This document shows, one piece after another, positions 9,493 through 17,348 of a stretch of DNA of 33,388 nucleotides (the stretch's first letter is position 1; each line of letters opens with the position of its first letter). Source of the stretch: Phenylobacterium deserti (GTDB lineage Bacteria; Pseudomonadota; Alphaproteobacteria; Caulobacterales; Caulobacteraceae); NCBI GenBank assembly GCA_945883235.1, contig CAMCXF010000038.1, positions 1-33,388 of the forward strand, read 5' to 3'. Below the pieces are notes generated by a model that was given only the letters and a program-made list of their open reading frames with translations, was not told the DNA's origin and did no database searches. Made by a program: the position numbers and the translations under genes.

Positions 9493-9506
9493 TTGACCGG
9501 GGTCAA
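9493..9506. promoter_or_regulatory. FNR/FixK-type operator (TTGAC-N4-GTCAA)
   Basis: The sequence TTGACCGGGGTCAA is a perfect palindrome of the FNR/FixK consensus. It lies between divergent genes starting at 9430 and 9559, centred about 59 bases upstream of the latter start codon. The regulator encoded at 13658-14311 carries the E-x-x-SR recognition residues expected for TTGA half-sites. Confidence 0.8.
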
Positions 9507-9558
9507 GGCCCCACGGGATGCACGAGGGGATGATGCCCGCAAATCTCAGGAGACAGTC

Positions 9559-9678
9559 ATGACCCCGTTCCTATCGATGGTTCTTGCCGGATATGCCGTG
9601 TTTGTCGTCGCCCTGGCCGTGGGTCAGATCCAGTGCGCCATAGCATCGGCGACCCCTCGGACACCGAAAGACACCTAA
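9559..9678 (+). CDS. 39-residue single-span membrane miniprotein, probable FixK target
   Basis: A short ORF with an excellent ribosome site (AGGAGA at 9548-9553, 5 bases before ATG 9559). It encodes one hydrophobic helix (about residues 4-27) and a short polar tail ending TPRTPKDT. An upstream in-frame ATG (9493) coincides with the FNR/FixK box and would add a charged segment, so it is rejected as the start. The gene sits directly downstream of that box and stops 2 bases before the convergent receiver gene. Small single-span proteins often act as oxidase subunits or membrane regulators; nothing in this one identifies a partner. Confidence 0.6.
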   Translation: MTPFLSMVLAGYAVFVVALAVGQIQCAIASATPRTPKDT

Positions 9679-9680
9679 CC

Positions 9681-10061
9681 TCAGGCGCTTAGTGCGGCGC
9701 GGATGGCAAGGGTCAGCGCGTCGCCGAGCAGCGGCTTCTCCAGGATCGGCACTCCGGCATCTCGGGCCGCCGACCGTAGCACCCGGTCGGGATGGCTGGT
9801 CATGAGGATGGCCGGCAACGTCACATGACGCGCCCGCAGCGTCAGCAGCGCATCAAGCCCGGAAATCCCGGGCAACCGCTCATCGATCAGCAGGCAAGCG
9901 CCCGTGGCCGGCAACGCCTGCTGCAACAGGGCTTCTCCTGATCCAAAACACTCAACGCCGAATCCCTCCAGCTCCAGGGTAAAGGCCAGAGCCGCGCGTA
10001 CGGCCGCGTCGTCGTCGACGATGAACACTCTCGGCAATCCGGAACACTCTGGAAGCGTCAT
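9681..10061 (-). CDS. Single-domain response regulator (FixT-like receiver)
   Basis: A stand-alone receiver domain: acidic pocket VDDD near the N-terminus, phospho-acceptor Asp in LLIDERLPG, switch Thr/Ser in MTSH and conserved Lys in LEKPL. No output domain follows. It lies at the end of a fixL-fixJ operon, 53 bases after fixJ if ATG 10061 is used or 5 bases if TTG 10109 is used; neither start has a strong ribosome site. In Caulobacter, FixT is a receiver encoded with FixLJ that feeds back on FixL and binds an Fe-S cluster. This protein has three Cys residues (in PECSG, VECFG and GACLL), compatible with such a role, but orthology is an inference. Confidence 0.8.
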   Translation of the reverse strand: MTLPECSGLPRVFIVDDDAAVRAALAFTLELEGFGVECFGSGEALLQQALPATGACLLIDERLPGISGLDALLTLRARHVTLPAILMTSHPDRVLRSAARDAGVPILEKPLLGDALTLAIRAALSA

Positions 10062-10114
10062 GGGTCGAGTTTGCCGCGATGCTGCGCCGTCGGCATTGAC
10101 GGACCGCAATCGGT

Positions 10115-10720
10115 CTAAAATCCCGCAAGCATGGCGATCCGGACCAGTTCGGACAGGCTGTGCGCGCCGGTCTTGCTCATCACGTTCGCCCGATAGACCT
10201 CCACGGTACGGGGGCTGATGCCAAGCTCGAAGGCGATGGTCTTGTTGAGTTTTCCGGCAAGAACACCGTGCAGCACCTCGCGCTCGCGGCCGGACAGGGT
10301 AGCCAGCATACGCTCAAAACCCTCGCGCTCGGTCGCCTGTCGTACGGCCTTGACCTGCAGATCCAGAGCTCCGCGGATCGAGGCGACCAACGCGGTGTCA
10401 TCGAACGGCTTCTCGAGAAAGTCCGCCACACCGGCGCGCATGGCCTCAACCGCAAGCGGAACGTCAGCGTGGCCGGTGATGACAATCACCGGCAAGCTGA
10501 CACCCAGGAGTTTGAGTCGGTTGACCAGATCCAGGCCACTCATCCCCGGCATCCGCACGTCCGTCACGATACAGCCGGACTGGAGCTCAGGCACGACCTC
10601 CAGAAACGCCTGCGCCGAGCCATAGGTACGGGCCGGCAGGTCCGCCATTTCCAGCAGGAAGGCGAGCGAAACCCGCACCGCTTCGTCGTCATCTATCACA
10701 TGAACCAGCGCCTCAGACAT
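10115..10720 (-). CDS. fixJ: Two-component response regulator FixJ
   Basis: 201 residues: a receiver domain (about 1-120; DDDE acidic residues, Asp in VTDVRMPG, Thr in VITGH, Lys in LEKPF) and a LuxR-type DNA-binding domain (about 135-200; [19 protein letters not shown], then [14 protein letters not shown]). This is the FixJ architecture. FixL phosphorylates FixJ under low oxygen, and FixJ then activates fixK. Its ATG overlaps the fixL stop by 8 bases (ATGTCTGA), so the two are co-translated. The ORF extends upstream to 10852, but those 44 residues are the fixL 3' end in another frame and precede the domain, so 10720 is the start. Confidence 0.92.
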   Translation of the reverse strand: MSEALVHVIDDDEAVRVSLAFLLEMADLPARTYGSAQAFLEVVPELQSGCIVTDVRMPGMSGLDLVNRLKLLGVSLPVIVITGHADVPLAVEAMRAGVADFLEKPFDDTALVASIRGALDLQVKAVRQATEREGFERMLATLSGREREVLHGVLAGKLNKTIAFELGISPRTVEVYRANVMSKTGAHSLSELVRIAMLAGF

Positions 10721-12212
10721 CTTGAACCAGATCCTCGGGGTTGGCGGCCGGCAGGGTGAACCGGAAGGTGGTGCCACCGGAGGGTTCGGCCTCGACCCAG
10801 ATCCGGCCCCCGTGGGCCTCGACGATGGTTCTTGAAATGGACAGCCCGACACCCATCCCCTGCGCCTTGGTGGTCATGAACGGCTGGAACAGCTGGTCGG
10901 CGACGTCCCGCGCTATCCCCGGACCGCTGTCAGTGACAAAAATCTCGACCATCTGGTCAGCGGCAGGAACGGCCCCTACCACCAGGTCGCGGCGAGTTGC
11001 GTCTTCCATGGCCTCAATCGCGTTGCGGATCAGGTTCAGCATGACCTGCTGAATCTGCACCTTGTCTGCCAGCACCTTGTCGACCGCCGGATCGAACCGG
11101 AAGGACAGTCTTATCCCCCTGTCGCCCGCCCCGATCATGGCCAGCGCACCGGCCTCTTCGATAAGTCTCGGGAGGCTTTCAATGCTCCGGTCCGCCTCAC
11201 CCTTTGCGAGGAAGTCGCGCAGGCGCCGGATAATCTGGCCGGCCCGCAGCGCCTGGTCGCCGGCCTGGCCGATCATGTCACGCAGCCGCGCCTGGTCTAC
11301 CGGTTCCCGATCCAGTAGCCGCAGACATCCCTTCATGAAGTTCGCCGCCGCTGTGAGCGGTTGGTTGAGTTCATGGGCCAGTGCCGAGGCCATTTCCCCA
11401 AGCGCCGTGACACGCCCGACATGGATGAGTTCACCTTGCAGGTCCTGCAGGCGTCGCTCGGTGATCTGACGCTCGGTCAGATCACGGACAAAACCGGTGA
11501 AGTAGCGTCGGTCCGACGAATGCATCTCGCCTACGGACAGTTCCATGGGAAAGGTCGTGCCGTCCCTGCGCTCTCCGACGACAACGCGACCGATGCCAAT
11601 GATCCGGCGCTCACCCGTGGTGATGTACCGGCCAAGATAGCCATCGTGGGCATCACGATAGGGGTTCGGCATCAAGAGGCTCACATTGCGGCCGACCGCC
11701 TCCCCCGGTGCCCAGCCAAACTGGCGTTCCGCCGCCTTACTGAAAGACTGGATTATCCCTTGCTCGTCGATGACGACCATGGCGTCTGGAACAGTAGCCA
11801 GGATGGATTGCAGGTGGGCTTCCCGCGCTTCAAGATCCGCCACCACCTGCCGCGCTTCATGTGCGCGTTGCAGCAGGCGAGACCCCACCAGACCCATCGC
11901 AATACTCAGGCCCGCAAACACCAGGGTCTGCACCAGCATCTGTGTGTCGGGTGCCTCTGAATATCCGGAGAACCCGAAGGCGGCAGCCAATGACAGGGCT
12001 GCGGCCAGAAGCGCAGGTGCGATGCCGCCTGCCGTAGCGCTGGCCAGCAATGCCGGGACAAACAGCAGCAGAACCATCTCGTTCCGGAAGATCGGTGCCA
12101 GTGCGACGCTTGCGGCCGCGCAGAGGCCCGTCGACAGGATCGCCACGGCAAACCCCAAGGTCATCCGGTTGTGGCCTGCCGTGGCCTGGGGCGCGCCAGG
12201 TGCGATCTGCAT
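10713..12212 (-). CDS. fixL: Oxygen-sensing haem-PAS histidine kinase FixL
   Basis: The N-terminus carries about four membrane segments (roughly residues 19-115), followed by a PAS domain with the FixL haem signature: proximal His at residue 189 in [12 protein letters not shown], then IIGIGR and [18 protein letters not shown]. The kinase core has the H-box ALAHELNQP (His280), N-box [10 protein letters not shown], and G boxes DSGPGIA and GMGVGLSIS. Close similarity to rhizobial FixL over PAS and kinase makes the call firm. Oxygen on the haem blocks the kinase; loss of oxygen lets it phosphorylate FixJ. The frame is open up to TTG 12248, but ATG 12212 leaves room for the motif at 12257-12277. 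Neither start has a strong ribosome site. Confidence 0.92.
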   Translation of the reverse strand: MQIAPGAPQATAGHNRMTLGFAVAILSTGLCAAASVALAPIFRNEMVLLLFVPALLASATAGGIAPALLAAALSLAAAFGFSGYSEAPDTQMLVQTLVFAGLSIAMGLVGSRLLQRAHEARQVVADLEAREAHLQSILATVPDAMVVIDEQGIIQSFSKAAERQFGWAPGEAVGRNVSLLMPNPYRDAHDGYLGRYITTGERRIIGIGRVVVGERRDGTTFPMELSVGEMHSSDRRYFTGFVRDLTERQITERRLQDLQGELIHVGRVTALGEMASALAHELNQPLTAAANFMKGCLRLLDREPVDQARLRDMIGQAGDQALRAGQIIRRLRDFLAKGEADRSIESLPRLIEEAGALAMIGAGDRGIRLSFRFDPAVDKVLADKVQIQQVMLNLIRNAIEAMEDATRRDLVVGAVPAADQMVEIFVTDSGPGIARDVADQLFQPFMTTKAQGMGVGLSISRTIVEAHGGRIWVEAEPSGGTTFRFTLPAANPEDLVQDV

Positions 12213-12256
12213 CTGCGAAGCGTTAGGACCAACGCGGCGCGATGGCAACGCGCGCG

Positions 12257-12277
12257 CCTAGGTATAGGCCCGGAGGT
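12257..12277 (-). promoter_or_regulatory. Candidate FixJ site upstream of fixL (copy 1 of a shared two-block motif)
   Basis: On the plus strand, CCTAGGTA (12257-12264) and CGGAGGT (12271-12277) are separated by 6 bases. The same blocks at the same spacing occur upstream of the FixK-type gene (14379-14399), with 17 of 21 positions identical. Both copies have the same orientation relative to the minus-strand gene they precede. The divergent cytochrome gene at 12342 could also be controlled from here. Confidence 0.5.
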
Positions 12278-12341
12278 GAAGAGGGCGGAGCTTGCGGGCA
12301 TGCTTCCGGCACCCTCCCGCAGTTATCTGGAACCATCCTCG

Positions 12342-12683
12342 ATGCGCAGATTGATAATGGCCTTCTCGGTCGCCAGCCTGACGGCTTGCGCTTCCCTGCC
12401 CACGACACCTCAGAAGCTGGCATTCAGCCCGACAGCAGATCGCGGGCTGACCTTCGCACAACAGCGGTGTTCAGGCTGCCACATGGTGGGGCTGGATGAG
12501 ACTTCGGCGACCGAGGGGCCGAGGTTCCGCGATCTCCAGATGCGCTACAACAGACTGTCACTGGAGAACCGCTTCCAGGAAATCTCCCGGCATGGGACCG
12601 GCGAGATGCCGCCGGTGGCGCTTTCGAGCTCTGACGCCGACGACCTGATCGCCTATTTCGAGACCCTGGACCGGCGGTTCTGA
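12342..12683 (+). CDS. Small lipoprotein monohaem cytochrome c
   Basis: About 113 residues. From ATG 12342 the product has a lipoprotein signal with lipobox LTAC (Cys at about residue 16), so it is probably anchored to a periplasmic membrane face. The haem-binding CSGCH motif follows near residues 45-49, and GEMPP with a downstream amphipathic helix (DADDLIAYFETL) provides the Met axial ligand and closing helix of class I cytochromes. The frame stays open upstream; ATG 12300 has a GGAG element but would place the lipobox deep inside the protein. The gene diverges from fixL over the candidate FixJ motif, which fits an electron carrier made at low oxygen. Its donor and acceptor cannot be read from sequence. 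Confidence 0.8.
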   Translation: MRRLIMAFSVASLTACASLPTTPQKLAFSPTADRGLTFAQQRCSGCHMVGLDETSATEGPRFRDLQMRYNRLSLENRFQEISRHGTGEMPPVALSSSDADDLIAYFETLDRRF

Positions 12684-12689
12684 AAGTCA

Positions 12690-12716
12690 CCGGGCACCGC
12701 GGAGCGCGACGCCCGG
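12690..12716. terminator. GC-rich hairpin between convergent cytochrome c and usp genes
   Basis: CCGGGC (12690-12695) pairs with GCCCGG (12711-12716) across a 15-base loop in the 40-base gap between two convergent stops. No T-tract is present, so terminator function is only suggested by position. Confidence 0.35.
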
Positions 12717-12723
12717 CACAGTT

Positions 12724-13593
12724 TCAATGGCTCAACAGGACGAAACACTCCGGCCGATGCAGCAAGTCATCGGTTACGCCACCGAAGGCCCACTCCGAAG
12801 TCCGGTTATGACCATAGGCCCCGGCGACAATCAGATCCGCCTGGTTGGCGGCAGCGACCCGCTCCAGCTCCATCGTGACCGCGCCCGATGGGGCCGTCGA
12901 AACGCTCGACCGCGCCTTTACGCCGTGGCGCTTCAGCGCAGCGACCACATCCTCGACCTGTTGGGTCGCTTCCGCGACCTCGGCCTCGTCGCAGATGGCC
13001 TGCACGATCACCTCTTCAGTGGCCACCAGAAACGGCATGGCATCGGCGACAGCGCGGCGGGCTTCACGCGTGTCTTTCCAGGCCACGACGACGACCTTGC
13101 CGTGCAGATGCGTGGCGGAATCCGGCACCATCAGGACAGGACGGCCTGAGGTCATGACCACATCGGCCGGGTCAGCTGTGCGCGAGCGCCCGCCCTTGCC
13201 CTTTGGGCTCATGACGATGACATCTGCGGCGCGCGCCGCATTCGCCAGGGCCCGGGCGGGGTTGTCCTCGACCGACCGCCACTCGACATCGGCCCCTGCA
13301 GCGTCCCGGCGAAACGCTGTTTCGGCATTCTTCAAGCTGGTGGCGATCTGCTCCTGAACCAGCGTCACCCACTCTGCGGCTGCATAGCCGAAGAAGGGAT
13401 CCACCGTGAGGATGGGTTCAAAGGCCTCTGCGCCGAGGCCGATCAGCCTTGCGCCGTGGTCGCGTGCCAACCGGCTGGCGACTTCAACCCTGTGGGTCGA
13501 GGCCGCACCGGGCTCGGCATGAACCAGAAAACTGACAAGGGCATTGGCGCGCGTGGTGGATTTGGCGGCGGGGCGTTCCTGCGTCTGGGACAT
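12724..13593 (-). CDS. Tandem-domain universal stress protein
   Basis: 289 residues with two UspA folds. The first (about 20-145) ends in VIVMSPKG and a degenerate nucleotide motif. The second (about 160-288) has VVVAWKDTREARRAV and ends in GAYGHNRTSEWAFGGVT, the G-x2-G-x9-G(T/S) pattern of ATP-binding Usp proteins. The second in-frame ATG (13593) is chosen because GGAG lies 7 bases before it; the ATG at 13605 lacks a site. Tandem Usp proteins are common members of FNR/FixK regulons in proteobacteria, and this one lies directly downstream of the FixK-type gene on the same strand (64-base gap). I see no TTGA-N6-TCAA box in that gap. Confidence 0.88.
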   Translation of the reverse strand: MSQTQERPAAKSTTRANALVSFLVHAEPGAASTHRVEVASRLARDHGARLIGLGAEAFEPILTVDPFFGYAAAEWVTLVQEQIATSLKNAETAFRRDAAGADVEWRSVEDNPARALANAARAADVIVMSPKGKGGRSRTADPADVVMTSGRPVLMVPDSATHLHGKVVVVAWKDTREARRAVADAMPFLVATEEVIVQAICDEAEVAEATQQVEDVVAALKRHGVKARSSVSTAPSGAVTMELERVAAANQADLIVAGAYGHNRTSEWAFGGVTDDLLHRPECFVLLSH

Positions 13594-13657
13594 CGAGAGC
13601 TCCATATCTGTCTTTGCGACCGGCGTAGGGCCCGCAGTCGCGCGGGCTACTTTCGGA

Positions 13658-14311
13658 TCAGGCGGCGAGGTCTTCGAGTGCCTCCCAGCGGGTCACGCGA
13701 AACCGCCGAAGTTCGGGAAACTCGACGATGGCATCGCCCTGCAGACGGGTCAGCGTCCGCGACACCGTCTCGATGGTCAGGCCCAGGTAGTCGGCCATGT
13801 CCTGTCGCCCCATCGGCAGCTGGACGTTGTTGTCGTGCTGTTGGTGGGCGAGGCTCATCAAAAAGCCGGCGACCTTTTCGCGGGCGCTCTTGCGGCCGAG
13901 CAGCAACACATGATCCTGCACGCGCTGCAGCTCCCGGCGGGTGGCCTCCAGAACCGCACGATCCAGCTCGCGCTCTCCCGCCAAGGCCCTGACCACCGAG
14001 CGGCGCACGACCAGGACCTTGCAATCCGTCAGCGCCTCGGCGGAGAACTGGTGATCCGGACCGGGCTCAAGCCCGAACAGGTCGCCCGGATAGTAGAAAT
14101 CGCCGACCTGCCGGCGCCCGTCGCATGTCAATCGCGTGGTGCGCACGACGCCGTCGGCCACGCGGTACAAGAACTCGACTTCATCTTCCTGGGCGTAGAT
14201 CTCGGTGTCCTTGGCGACATTGAGGCGTGAGCCAAGCCGGTCCAGAACCTCGACAAGCGCCTGTGAAGGCACCGCAGCATCGTGGCTGTCCAGAGAGTAT
14301 GCCAGGGTCAT
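13658..14311 (-). CDS. fixK: CRP/FNR-family regulator, FixK type
   Basis: 217 residues: a cyclic-nucleotide-binding-like beta-roll (about 25-115; YRVADGVVRTTRLTCDGRRQV, then FYYPGDLFGLE), a long dimerisation helix, and a C-terminal winged HTH with GRQDMADYLGLTIETVSRTL. The E-x-x-SR recognition residues are those that read TTGA half-sites in FNR. The N-terminal Cys cluster that binds the Fe-S centre in FNR is absent, which points to FixK: its level is set by FixLJ rather than by direct oxygen sensing. The start at 14311 has AAGGAG 7 bases upstream; the longer ATG at 14347 has none. A motif shared with the fixL promoter lies 68 bases upstream. Confidence 0.87.
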   Translation of the reverse strand: MTLAYSLDSHDAAVPSQALVEVLDRLGSRLNVAKDTEIYAQEDEVEFLYRVADGVVRTTRLTCDGRRQVGDFYYPGDLFGLEPGPDHQFSAEALTDCKVLVVRRSVVRALAGERELDRAVLEATRRELQRVQDHVLLLGRKSAREKVAGFLMSLAHQQHDNNVQLPMGRQDMADYLGLTIETVSRTLTRLQGDAIVEFPELRRFRVTRWEALEDLAA

Positions 14312-14378
14312 CGCCAGCTCCTTTGTCGATAATCCAAGACTATCCACCCGACCATCATCGGGACATTTCGGAGCACCC

Positions 14379-14399
14379 CCTAGGTAGCGACACGGAGGT
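14379..14399 (-). promoter_or_regulatory. Candidate FixJ site upstream of fixK (copy 2 of a shared two-block motif)
   Basis: CCTAGGTA (14379-14386) and CGGAGGT (14393-14399) are spaced as in the copy at 12257-12277. The region lies between the divergent fixK and lysE-like genes, so the motif could serve either, but the matching copy precedes fixL in the same orientation. Confidence 0.5.
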
Positions 14400-14490
14400 T
14401 GCGGTCCGGCGGAATCTGTTGCGTGTCGGTTGGGTACGGTCAGGTTCCGATCGTCAACTTTCAGGAGTCACCGGTGCCCGGAGTGTGCCG

Positions 14491-15141
14491 ATGTTAAGCC
14501 TCGGCCAGCTGATACCCTTCCTGCTGGCAGTAGCCTTGATCGAGCTGACGCCCGGCCCGAACATGGGCTATCTGGCAGTCGTCGCCAGTCAGTCCGGCCG
14601 CGGTGCCGGGATGGCGACCGTCGCGGGCGTCACGCTCGGCCTGGTCCTCTATCTCATGGCGTCGGTCTTCGGTCTGTCGGAGGCGGCGGTGCGCTGGCCC
14701 TGGATTTACCAGACCCTGCGATGGGCCGGCGTCGCTTATCTGTTGTGGCTGGCAGTCGACACCTGGCGGGGGGCATCACCGGAGGCATCGCCGCCACCCG
14801 ACCACCGCAGCCTCTTCCTGCGGGGCCTGCTTAACAACCTGTTGAACCCCAAGGCGGCTGTCTTCTACGTCGCTCTGCTGCCCGGGTTTATTCGCCCGCA
14901 AGACGGTCTGCCGCTGGTTCAGGCCCTTGTCCTTGGCTCCATCCACATCATGATCAGCGTGCTCATCCACACAACGATCGTATTGACCGCGTCGCACGCC
15001 CGGTCTGCGTTGCAGTCCGACAACGGCAAAAGCCGGGTATTCCTGCAGCGCGCCTTCGCCGTTGGACTGGCCGCGATTGCACTATGGCTGGCGATATCGA
15101 CGCCCGACGTGGCACCAGTCTCCTCAAGCGTTCCGAGGTAG
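14491..15141 (+). CDS. LysE/RhtB-family amino-acid exporter
   Basis: 216 residues with six predicted membrane helices. The first helix carries the family signature LIELTPGPNMGYLAVVASQSGR, and LLNNLLNPKAAVFYVALLPGF is the second conserved block. These inner-membrane proteins export amino acids or related small molecules using the proton gradient; the substrate cannot be told. ATG 14491 is chosen because a CGGAG element lies about 8 bases before it and the helix with the signature starts directly after; the frame stays open to 14227, but that extension is polar and overlaps fixK on the other strand. It diverges from fixK with no clear operon partner. Confidence 0.88.
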   Translation: MLSLGQLIPFLLAVALIELTPGPNMGYLAVVASQSGRGAGMATVAGVTLGLVLYLMASVFGLSEAAVRWPWIYQTLRWAGVAYLLWLAVDTWRGASPEASPPPDHRSLFLRGLLNNLLNPKAAVFYVALLPGFIRPQDGLPLVQALVLGSIHIMISVLIHTTIVLTASHARSALQSDNGKSRVFLQRAFAVGLAAIALWLAISTPDVAPVSSSVPR

Positions 15142-15194
15142 AGATCCGCACTAAAGCAGCGACATCGCCCCAACAGGTGAGGCGGGAAGGTTCC

Positions 15195-15270
15195 TGGTGG
15201 AGCCGAGCGGAATCGAACCGCTGACCTCCTCATTGCGAACGAGGCGCTCTACCATCTGAGCTACGGCCCC
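15195..15270 (-). tRNA. tRNA-Ala (anticodon CGC)
   Basis: The minus strand folds as a full cloverleaf: acceptor GGGGCCG with CGGCTCC, D-arm GCTCAGATGGTAGAGC, anticodon loop TTCGCAA, T-loop TTCGATT, discriminator A and an encoded CCA (15195-15197). The one acceptor mismatch is a G-U pair. The gene is intact and not disrupted by integration. Confidence 0.95.
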
Positions 15271-15380
15271 AGGAAGCGGCGGAATAAGGCGATTGCAGGC
15301 CCTCCTGTCAAGCGGCCGTTGGAATACCTATCTCCAGGCCCCGCCTTGTCAGGGCGCAAAACGCCGGTAGAACCCACAGA

Positions 15381-15686
15381 ATGACCAGCTTTATCTTCGC
15401 CGTGATCAGCGGAATCCTGAGCCTCCTGGTGTTCGCGATCATCGCGAGCGCGATCCTGTCGTGGCTGGTGGTTTTCAACGTCGTCAATATCCGCCATCCG
15501 GTGGCCCAAGCGATTGTGCGCACGCTGGACGCAGTTACGCGGCCTGTGCTGGCGCCCTTCCAACGGTTCATTCCGTCTCTGGGCGGCGTCGACATCTCTC
15601 CGGTAGTGGCCATCATCGTCATCCAGGCCGCGAGCCGATACCTGCTGCCCTGGCTGTTGCGCCCTCTGCAGGCGCTGATCGGCTAA
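15381..15686 (+). CDS. YggT-family membrane protein
   Basis: 101 residues. Two hydrophobic blocks (about 5-30 and 70-95) flank the family-typical middle segment, where LSWLVVFNVVN is followed by TRPVLAPFQRFIP and DISPVVAIIVIQ. YggT proteins are small integral membrane proteins linked in other bacteria to osmotic stress tolerance or division-site factors; their precise action is unsettled. The gene stands alone between a tRNA and a Sir2 gene. The 218 bases after it hold a short T-run (15706-15710) but no convincing hairpin or ORF. Confidence 0.9.
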   Translation: MTSFIFAVISGILSLLVFAIIASAILSWLVVFNVVNIRHPVAQAIVRTLDAVTRPVLAPFQRFIPSLGGVDISPVVAIIVIQAASRYLLPWLLRPLQALIG

Positions 15687-15904
15687 GCATCGATCCTGAA
15701 AATTCTTTTTCGCCGTCGGGAACTATCTGGACACTAAATAGTTGTATCTATGATCGTCCAGGTGGCTGCCCGTCGCCAAGGACGTTCACCTGATCGGTCC
15801 GGTTCCAGGCGCTGACCCCTTGCCAGGGATCGGCCCGATCCTCCACTCCCTGCGATGTCCCGACGATTCCCTCCGGCCGCGACAGGCGTTAGACTGGTGC
15901 CGCC

Positions 15905-16651
15905 ATGTCTGACCGCGCCCATCTCGCCCGCCTGATCGCCGACGCCCGCCGCATCGTGGTGTTCACGGGCGCGGGAATCTCCACTGAAAGCGGCATTCCG
16001 GACTTCCGCAGCCCCGGCGGCGTCTGGAGCAAGATGAAGCCAATCCAGTTCCAGGACTTCGTGGCCGACAAGAATCGCCGCCGCGAGGCCTGGGCGCGGG
16101 CTTTTGGTGGCGTGGCCGGCTGGGTCGGTCGTGAGCCGAACGCGGGCCACATGGCCGTCGCACGCCTGATCGCCCAGGGTCGGGCCAGCGCGGTGATCAC
16201 CCAGAACGTTGACAACCTGCACCAGTCCTCCGGCATACCTGCCGACCGCGTGATCGAACTCCACGGCAACGCCAGCTACGCAACCTGTCTGGAATGCGGC
16301 GAACGCCACGAACTGGACGTCCTCAAGACACTCTATCAGGCCACCGGCGACCTGCCCGCGTGCCGCCTCTGCGACGGTATCGTCAAGACGGCGACCATCT
16401 CGTTCGGACAAGCGATGCCCCTGGGGCCAATGGCGCGGGCCGAGGCCGAAACCAAAGCCTGCGACCTGTTCCTGGTTCTAGGCTCGTCGCTCGTGGTCTA
16501 TCCCGCCGCCGGCTTCCCGGTGATGGCCAAGCGCAACGGCGCCATGCTGGCCATCGTCAATCGGGAGGAAACCGAACTCGACGGCTATGCTGACCTGGTG
16601 CTGCACGATGAAATCGGTCCGGTGATGAGCGCTGTGGCCCCCGCCAATTAA
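15905..16651 (+). CDS. cobB: Sir2-family NAD-dependent protein deacylase
   Basis: 248 residues with all sirtuin landmarks: GAGIS (22-26) and IPDFRSPGG for NAD binding, QNVDNLH (100-106), the catalytic His120 in ELHGN, four zinc-binding Cys residues (128, 131, 153, 156), and LVLGSSLVVYPAA near the C-terminus. It removes acyl groups from lysines using NAD and acts in the cytoplasm; common bacterial substrates include acetyl-CoA synthetase. The Tyr-x-x-Arg pair of desuccinylating sirtuins is not evident, so deacetylation is more likely. It appears to be a single-gene unit. Confidence 0.93.
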   Translation: MSDRAHLARLIADARRIVVFTGAGISTESGIPDFRSPGGVWSKMKPIQFQDFVADKNRRREAWARAFGGVAGWVGREPNAGHMAVARLIAQGRASAVITQNVDNLHQSSGIPADRVIELHGNASYATCLECGERHELDVLKTLYQATGDLPACRLCDGIVKTATISFGQAMPLGPMARAEAETKACDLFLVLGSSLVVYPAAGFPVMAKRNGAMLAIVNREETELDGYADLVLHDEIGPVMSAVAPAN

Positions 16652-16729
16652 TTTCACAGCGCCTGCAATTGGTCACACCCGCGCCCTCATGTTTCAGTTA
16701 TGCGCTGGCCAGCATTTGCGGAGCGTTTC

Positions 16730-17137
16730 GTGATCAGACCTTTACTCGTGGCAACCCTGGTCGCATTGACCATCGCCGGCTGCGGCAAGTCCGGGGGGGC
16801 GGCGACGTCCTCTGACCCCTATTCGGGTCTCGACACCGAATTCCTCAGCTGGCGCACCGAGATCGAGGCGACCCATCCGGGCTGCAAGTTCAAGATCGAC
16901 AAGAAAGGCTGCGAGGCGTTTCAGGTCACGTGCAAGGCCCAACAGGAAATCACCCCCAGCGAAGCCGCAAGCGGCATCACCGCGCAAATCGTGGCGGCCA
17001 TGACCTTCATGGGGCGCGGACCTGATGGCTCCAGCGACAATCCCGGCTCGTCTTTTGCGGTGTTCTCCAAGGCCCGAGGTGCCTGGACCCGCGTGGAGAC
17101 CTCGCCGGTAAACCTGAGCTCCTGCGCACCCGCCTGA
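16730..17137 (+). CDS. Small predicted lipoprotein of unknown function
   Basis: About 135 residues. GTG 16730 has GGAG 6-7 bases before it and gives a clean lipoprotein signal ending in IAGC, so the mature protein starts at a lipidated Cys near residue 19. The upstream ATG 16700 has no ribosome site and would bury the signal. Mature features are WRTEIEATHPGCKF, a Cys-rich patch (GC, KKGCEAF, TCKA) and a final SSCAPA, consistent with disulfides in the periplasm. I do not recognise a family. It is the last chromosomal gene before the tRNA-Thr fragment. Confidence 0.7.
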   Translation: MIRPLLVATLVALTIAGCGKSGGAATSSDPYSGLDTEFLSWRTEIEATHPGCKFKIDKKGCEAFQVTCKAQQEITPSEAASGITAQIVAAMTFMGRGPDGSSDNPGSSFAVFSKARGAWTRVETSPVNLSSCAPA

Positions 17138-17161
17138 AAGGCTTCGGCGAACAGTGCTGGA

Positions 17162-17209
17162 TGGTGCCGCCTAGGTGACTCGAACACCTGACCCCCGCAT
17201 TACGAATGC
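17162..17209 (-). other. 3' half of tRNA-Thr (CGT): left attachment site of an integrative element
   Basis: Read on the minus strand, this gives the anticodon arm (CGCA-TTCGTAA-TGCG), variable loop, T-arm (AGGTG-TTCGAGT-CACCT), acceptor 3' strand AGGCGGC, A and CCA. The sequence upstream of the anticodon stem does not form a D-arm or the expected GCCGCCT acceptor strand, so the tRNA is incomplete. A tyrosine integrase starts about 190 bases away, so this is best read as the chromosomal att core left after integration; the rebuilt tRNA should lie at the other end of the element. Confidence 0.8.
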
Positions 17210-17348
17210 GACGGTAGATAGCGATCCCCCTGTATCCAGCCGATGACGTGTGTAGCTACAGAGTCTTACATAATCCCGTAGTTACAATGCTATACGATCT
17301 GTGGCGACTTTTCTGTCTCCCGCGGTTCCCTACGCTGTGGTATCACAG

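Noticed and set aside
15734..16411. 225-codon minus-strand ORF opposite Sir2
   Set aside because: Low-complexity shadow frame; all sirtuin motifs are on the plus strand.
17171..17178. Third copy of the CCTAGGT motif
   Set aside because: It is part of the tRNA acceptor and T-arm sequence, and the second block (CGGAGGT) is missing.
17162..17237. Complete tRNA-Thr gene
   Set aside because: The anticodon, T-arm and acceptor 3' side fit, but no D-arm or matching 5' acceptor strand follows, so only a 3' half is present.
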